Below, piece by piece: positions 59,509 through 64,000 of a stretch of DNA of 64,000 nucleotides (position 1 is its first letter; the number at the start of each line of letters is the position of its first letter). Source of the stretch: Galdieria sulphuraria (Eukaryota > Rhodophyta > Bangiophyceae > Galdieriales > Galdieriaceae); contig NW_005178473.1 of assembly GCF_000341285.1 (NCBI RefSeq), forward strand, positions 124,001 through 188,000. The letters are read 5' to 3'. The position numbers were made by a program, and so were the translations under genes. The notes under the pieces are model-generated. The model was not told the DNA's origin and did no database searches. It saw only the letters and a program-made list of their open reading frames with translations.

Positions 59509-61135
59509 ATGGCTCATGTAGAAAATGCTGCTGTCAACACAAAAGTTACCCAAAATTTCGTTGAAAATTGTATCTTTTCTGGTTGGACGACGACGATGGC
59601 CAAACAGAAATCTGCTAGTGAGACATCATCAGCATCTTCCGATAGTGAGTCGACCTCTTCAAACAGTCAATCAGAATCATCTTCAAGCCAAAGTTCCTCG
59701 CAGTCCTCCTCACAGACAGGTTCCTCTTCCAGTGAAAGTTCAGTTTCCCAGTCAAGCAGTTCTTCTTCAGCGTCGTCCAATTCGTCTTCCTCTTCTGAAA
59801 GTGACGTAGATACTAGTTCTAGCAGCTCAAAAAGTTTAAAATCTTCACCATCTTCAGGAAAGGCTATTGTTTCAAGTGATAAGGACGGTTTTTCTTTAAA
59901 AAAAGAGAGCAAATCTCAAAGAAGTAAAACCCCGAGTTCCTTGCATACAGTTGTTACTGGAAAGCAGAGTGGCAGGCTTTCAAGCGAGAGCAGTGACAGT
60001 TCTTCAAGTTCTAGTACGTCAGAAGAAAGTGAGAAGAGCTCCAAGTCGGAAGAAAACTCTTCGTTAGAGAGTAGTTCGAATGCCGAGAGCTCCTCTTCTG
60101 GTAGCTCGTCGGAATCTTCAGTTCCAACAAAGACCCAAAGTAAGAAATCGAGAGTAAAGAATCAGAGAAATAAGACCAATCAGGAAGATAAGGTTGTGAT
60201 TGGCAAGAGTAATGAGAAGCAGATAACTAGTTCTTCTTCAGAGGAGTCATCCTCAGAACGCTCAGCCTCGGACGAGTCCTCCTCTAGTTCATCTTCTTCG
60301 GTAGAACTAGGCAAGAAGCGAAAAGAGGTTCCTGTTGAAGTTTCGAAGAAGAAGAAAGGTAAAGATGAGAGGACAGGAGGAAAATTGGATAGAATGCCTA
60401 AGAAGAAGATGCCCACAAGTAGCAAGAAAGAAGAATATCAATCTTTGAAGAAAGAACCGGATACAGATAGTTCAGAATCGTCCGATGATTCATCTATTTC
60501 TGGAGATTCCGAAGAAGAGGAACAAAGCAGTGCATCTTCTAGGAAANNNNNNNNNNNNNNNNNNNNTTGTTGCAAATGAAGAAGATTTATCTGTAAATAA
60601 GGTTGCTTCGAATAACTTTGACAAGGATCGACATTCTTTTCAGCCATTTGTGAAGTCATCATCTTCTTTTTCACCGATGAATACTGACGATGTACCTGAT
60701 GATGACTGTGTATTTGTGGGAAATCTTCCTTTTGATTGTTCGGAAGAAGAAGTATATGATGTTTTTTCATCCTGTGGAAATGTGAAGGAAGTACGCATGC
60801 CATTTGATAGAGAGGCAAATAGACTGAAAGGATTTGCGTTTGTATCAATGGAGAGCCCAATGGCAGCTCGGAAGGCTTGCGATATGAATGAGCAAGCAGA
60901 TATTCGAGGCAGGAAGTTAAGAATTAACCTTTCCACGTCGAAACGCTCATCACCACCTTCAAGAAACGGAAGAGGCGGTTTTCGTGGTCGGGGTAACTCG
61001 ACAGGTGGATTTCGTGGAGACTTTCGTGGACGCGGAAGTTTCCGTGGAGGTCATGGAGGTCCAACGCCACAAAAGGTTGCTTTTCAAACGCCTCAACAAC
61101 AGAACAGCAAAATTAGGTTTGATGTAGATGAATAG
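59509..61135 (+). CDS. Nucleolin/Nsr1-like protein: acidic-serine N-terminus, RRM, RGG tail (contains assembly gap)
   Basis: Nucleolin-like proteins act in pre-rRNA transcription and processing in the nucleolus. The first 330 residues are extremely Ser/Glu/Asp-rich with interspersed basic blocks (KKRKEVPVEVSKKKKGKDER), a layout seen in Nsr1, Gar2, nucleolin and Nopp140. A 20-N gap lies at 60547-60566 and breaks the frame, so the protein cannot be read through. After it comes an RRM with RNP2 CVFVGNLPFD and RNP1 LKGFAFVSM, then a Gly/Arg tail (RGGFRGRGNS, GDFRGRGSFRGG). Only one RRM is visible, whereas nucleolin has two or more; a second could hide in the gap if the gap is larger than drawn. 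An in-frame Met at about 59596 (MAKQKSASE) is an alternative start. Confidence 0.85.
60547..60566. other. Assembly gap (20 N)
   Basis: Twenty undetermined bases inside the low-complexity coding region. Because 20 is not a multiple of three and the frame differs on the two sides, the true gap length is unknown. Confidence 0.99.
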
Positions 61136-61294
61136 AGTCGCTCAGTTGATGATGATACTTTACGACAAGGACCGACTTCGAAAGAACAGTTTGTATTCAA
61201 CAAAGTAAATGAGAAAATTCTGAATTTTCAGATCAGAACGCAAACAACTTGAAACTACTTTTTATTCCACTCCAACAAACATAACAATGAACAA

Positions 61295-62583
61295 TTAGAA
61301 TCTGTTCGATTTGATATAGCCAACCTTTCGCAAAGCATTTTCAAATGCAGCCAATAGTGTCAAGACTACATCAGGACGACTATTATATCCCATAAGTCCG
61401 ACTCTCCATACTTTTCCAGCCAATTCTCCCAAACCACCTCCAACTTCGATGTTGTATTCATTCAGTAAAATGGAAATTACTTCCTTTCCATCCACTCCCT
61501 AGACCATTCATTTTCAGACAATTTAAGTAAAACCAACTACAATCTACCTGTGGAATTTTTACAGTTGTTAAAGACGTCAATCGATGTTCCTTATCCACTA
61601 AAGGTTCTAAGCCCAGTTGCTTCAAACCATTCCAAAACACTTCTGCATTTTCTCTATGTCTCTTCCACCTCTTTTCTAAACCTTCTTCAGCTGCGATATA
61701 AAGAGCCTCTCTCACAGCATAGCACATATTGATAGGTGCAGTATGATGGTAAGATCTCTTTGAACCACCATTCTCACCTAAAAGATAAGATGCAACCAAC
61801 GACATATCTAAATAGTAACTGGGAACTTGAGACTTTCGACTTTTTAATTTTTCCAATGCACGAGGTCCAAATGTTAACGGTGCCATTCCTGGTGGACAGC
61901 TTAAGCATTTCTGAGTTCCTGCATAAGCGGCATCAACCTTCCAGTTGTCGATGTAAACTGGAATACCAGAAATGGAAGTGACCGTATCCAAAAGTAACAA
62001 ACAATTGTATTTCCTGCAAAGATCTCCGATGCCTTGCATGGGCTGACAAGCTCCTGTTGACGTTTCTGCGTGGACCAAAGCCAATACTTGAGGTCTATGT
62101 CTCTCCAGCTGTTCTGCAATCTCTTCCAACGAGAACACTTTTCCCCACGGTTTCTCCATACGAATGACTGTCGCAGCACAGCGTTCTCCTATTTGTCCTA
62201 GTCGCTCGCCAAAGTATCCATTGCATCCAACTAAAAATTTCTCACCGGGCTCTAACAAATTAAAGACACAAGCCTCCATAGCTGCGGTTCCTGTTCCGGA
62301 CACTGGAATTGTAAACTCGTTCTTAGTTTGCCACACATATTTCAATAATTCCTATTCTATGGTATGAAAAGCTCGTACGTTGGAAGAAAAACTTTCAAGT
62401 TACCTTTGTTTCGTCCATTATTTTCAGAAAGCTGGGATCCAAATGGCCCAGTTCGGTTGCACCGAGAGCTTGTAAAACTCTAGGGTGTGGATTGCAAGGC
62501 CCTGGTCCGCATAACAGACGAGGTGGAGGATCTAACGGGGCAAAAGAGGGTGGCTTTGGATAAACAAAACTCTCCAACGACAT
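61295..62583 (-). CDS. AGXT: Alanine-glyoxylate/serine-pyruvate aminotransferase (class V)
   Basis: This PLP enzyme converts glyoxylate to glycine, the key photorespiratory step in algae and plants, and may also use serine. Three exons join through introns at about 62356-62401 and 61500-61548. Blocks are [113 protein letters not shown] (PLP Lys), [18 protein letters not shown] and [20 protein letters not shown]. Start ATG 62581-62583 is preceded by a few open codons without another ATG. The protein ends KSNRF with no evident peroxisomal tripeptide, so mitochondrial or cytosolic location is possible. It is divergent from the next gene by 92 nt. Confidence 0.95.
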
Positions 62584-62675
62584 ACGTAGTAACCAAGTCA
62601 ATTCTCCCTAAAGGAAGAAGAAATGATTTTATTATTTATTGGGTTGTAAATCCATTGGATCGGTTTGGTCTCGAC

Positions 62676-63106
62676 ATGCGTTGGTCGTTTCTGGTTGCAA
62701 GAGTAGCCCATTGGTTTGCGAATGAAGTTATTGTGAAGAAACTTGCAAACAGTGAAGCTTTCCAAAGGTTTGCTGTTCGCTCCTCACAGTCCATAGAAGA
62801 ATTGGTACGAAAAGGAGAACAAAGGTTGACTCAGACAAAGGGCAAAGAAGGCCTGGCTGGGATGGTAAGTGTTTGTTGCAGGTTCCTATCTGTTTTTGAA
62901 ATTTTGTGAAGAATTCCGTAGTGGTTATGCAAAGACTAGCAGAAAAGTTGGCAAACTTACGGATGAAATCGCAAAGTTTTTCGGAGGCCTTGAAGGAAGA
63001 AGTAAAACGCTCTGTAAGGAAGTAATAGGAAGATTTGAGTATCTTGTACAAAGTCTTATATGAATAAATTATTTTTCGACAGCAAAAGGTTTGTGGAAAG
63101 AGATGA
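62676..63106 (+). CDS. Small protein of unknown function, about 105 aa
   Basis: No family recognised. The model starts at ATG 62676 (RWSFLVARVAHWFANEVIVK), continues through SSQSIEELVRKGEQRLTQTK, crosses an intron (about 62863-62910) to NSVVVMQRLAEKLANLRMK and a helical stretch SFSEALKEEVKRS. A 69-nt intron then leads to a short tail ending at 63106. The N-terminus is basic and amphipathic, consistent with mitochondrial import, and the rest is helical. The last splice is uncertain: another frame of the final exon stays open longer (ISPWPVSRKFQGRVSEEAD) but I could not join it in phase. The proposed stop overlaps the start codon of the next gene as ATGA. Confidence 0.5.
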
Positions 63107-64000
63107 ACGAGGAACGATATCTCCTTGGCCAGTCTCAAGGAAGTTTCAAGGACGTGTATCAGAGGAAGCTGATAACGAACTGTAAAGTCATTTTATGTGT
63201 ACTTGCTTGTACTGGTCTTATTGTTTTTCAAGAGTCTTTTTATTCCATTTCGAGTCGAAGAAAGAGTTCTGGTATGAGGCTCTGTGTTAACAAGCGCAAC
63301 TTCACTTGCCTACTCAATAGTTTGTAGGAAACAGTCCTTCATTGACTCTTTACTCTCCGTGCTTTAGAAATGGCACTCATATACCTGCAAAGTTTGGTTG
63401 TTCCAATTGTGGACAGGTTGCAAATTCCGTGCCTTTAACTTGGAGGGTAAGTTTTCATAGTGACAACACTGTCACTGACGTTTCAAGTTGGATGGAGTGA
63501 GTGGAAGCGCTGATATGACCTCTTTATTATTGATGCACGATCCTGATGCTGTTAGGTACTATTTTTATCCTGTTTATATGGAGAGAAGAGATGTTTAACT
63601 GACATATTTCGCAGTGTTACTGGTTTGGACTTTATTCATTGGTTCGTTATTAATATGACTTTGACAGATAATGCAGTGATTATACCAGAAAATGCCAGTG
63701 GTAACGTAAAGTTCATGCCGGAAGGTTCTGTTGAACTGAGAAACAGTAACAACAAGACAGGTATTTTGATTGCATTGTGGAAGCCAAGTTGGAGAGCAAC
63801 TGAAACTTTTAAGGTTATCACCCACCTTGTCCTCCTGATAAGGATCACACGTATATTTTTCAAGTCTGTCTTATCAACAGGATGTCAAAGAGACTTGACT
63901 GGATCACTTTCTATGATGCACGAGATATAGTTCATAGGCTTGAAGGATGTTTGTGTGGAACTCTCAAGGGAGTTTATCCTCGAGTGACGACTGAGAAACG
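63103..64000 (+). CDS. Phosphatidylethanolamine-binding protein (PEBP family), membrane-anchored, partial at right edge
   Basis: PEBP proteins bind anionic phosphate groups and include kinase inhibitors and plant FT-like signals; the group seen here is nearer the bacterial/algal YbhB-like branch. Four exons are visible, with introns at about 63272-63328, 63449-63486, 63558-63614 and 63762-63814. The N-terminal exon encodes a hydrophilic start and one hydrophobic helix (CKVILCVLACTGLIVF), predicting a signal anchor. The domain reads YSPCFRNGTHIPAKFGCSN, VSGSADMTSLLLMHDPDAV (PEBP DPD motif), TGLDFIHWFVINM with the ligand-site His, and YHPPCPPDKDHTYIF (the GPPPGxHRY equivalent). The stop codon lies beyond the window. 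The start overlaps the proposed end of the previous gene. Confidence 0.85.

Noticed and set aside
59667-60425. Minus-strand acidic and Leu-rich frames (59667-59912, 60180-60425)
   Set aside because: They are antisense shadows of the Ser-rich low-complexity coding region of the nucleolin-like gene.

Overview
The window is nuclear DNA of a compact, intron-rich eukaryote with a photosynthetic plastid. The best inference is a unicellular red alga of the Galdieria type (Cyanidiophyceae). It carries about 36 protein-coding genes in 64 kb on both strands. Most are split by GT-AG introns of about 35-70 nt, and spacing is tight. Plastid or algal genes include a KEA-type K+/H+ antiporter, a DUF1995/LPA3-like protein, an MGDG-synthase-like glycosyltransferase and monodehydroascorbate reductase. 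Universal eukaryotic genes include DNA polymerase epsilon, AND-1/Ctf4, NPRL2, GFAT, V-ATPase subunit d, ribosomal protein eL30, cytosolic GAPDH, OXA1 and MnmE. Gene models were built by hand from splice sites and reading-frame continuity, so intron borders are predictions. No tRNA, rRNA, CRISPR array, virus-like element or transposon was recognised.

Layout. 1-1490 (-): N-terminal part of DNA polymerase epsilon, running off the left edge. 2107-8221 (+): a giant helical-repeat protein I cannot name. 8304-15382 (-): a DUF1640/FMP32 mitochondrial protein, a tyrosine-aminotransferase-like enzyme, an AlgH/UPF0301 protein, a Lys-rich nuclear-looking protein and a coiled-coil protein. 15802-16498 (-) and 16546-19304 (+): a head-to-head pair of an unknown small protein and KEA. 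19403-21572 (+): OXA1-like insertase and an ankyrin (gankyrin-like) protein. 21549-24073 (-): DUF1995 protein and a lysophospholipid acyltransferase. 24587-27555 (+): coiled-coil protein and MDHAR. 27677-29185 (-): NPRL2. 29396-39680 (+): AND-1/Ctf4, an ATC-hydrolase-like protein, a degenerate kinase, GAPDH, GFAT and BolA.

39748-41538 (-): a bromodomain plus GATA-finger protein. 41585-43767 (+): GT28/MGDG-synthase-like and staphylococcal-nuclease-like proteins. 43774-52056 (-): MnmE, an FLZ-like zinc finger, eL30, a GT10 fucosyltransferase, a membrane-anchored glucokinase and a conserved unknown. 52105-53889 (+): HEAT-like protein. 54211-58925 (-): V-ATPase d, Zn alcohol dehydrogenase and ITPase. 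59509-61135 (+): nucleolin-like protein containing a 20-N assembly gap. 61295-62583 (-): alanine-glyoxylate aminotransferase. 62676-64000 (+): a small unknown and a membrane-anchored PEBP running off the right edge.

The genes do not form one pathway. The recurrent theme is compaction: divergent pairs with only 46-48 nt between start codons, convergent genes that abut or overlap by a few bases, and introns near the lower size limit. The most noteworthy items are the bromodomain-GATA fusion, the bacterial-type glucokinase with a C-terminal membrane anchor, an MDHAR gene with an optional membrane-anchor exon, the unnamed giant solenoid gene, and two single-base frame breaks in conserved genes (OXA1, MnmE) that look like sequence errors.
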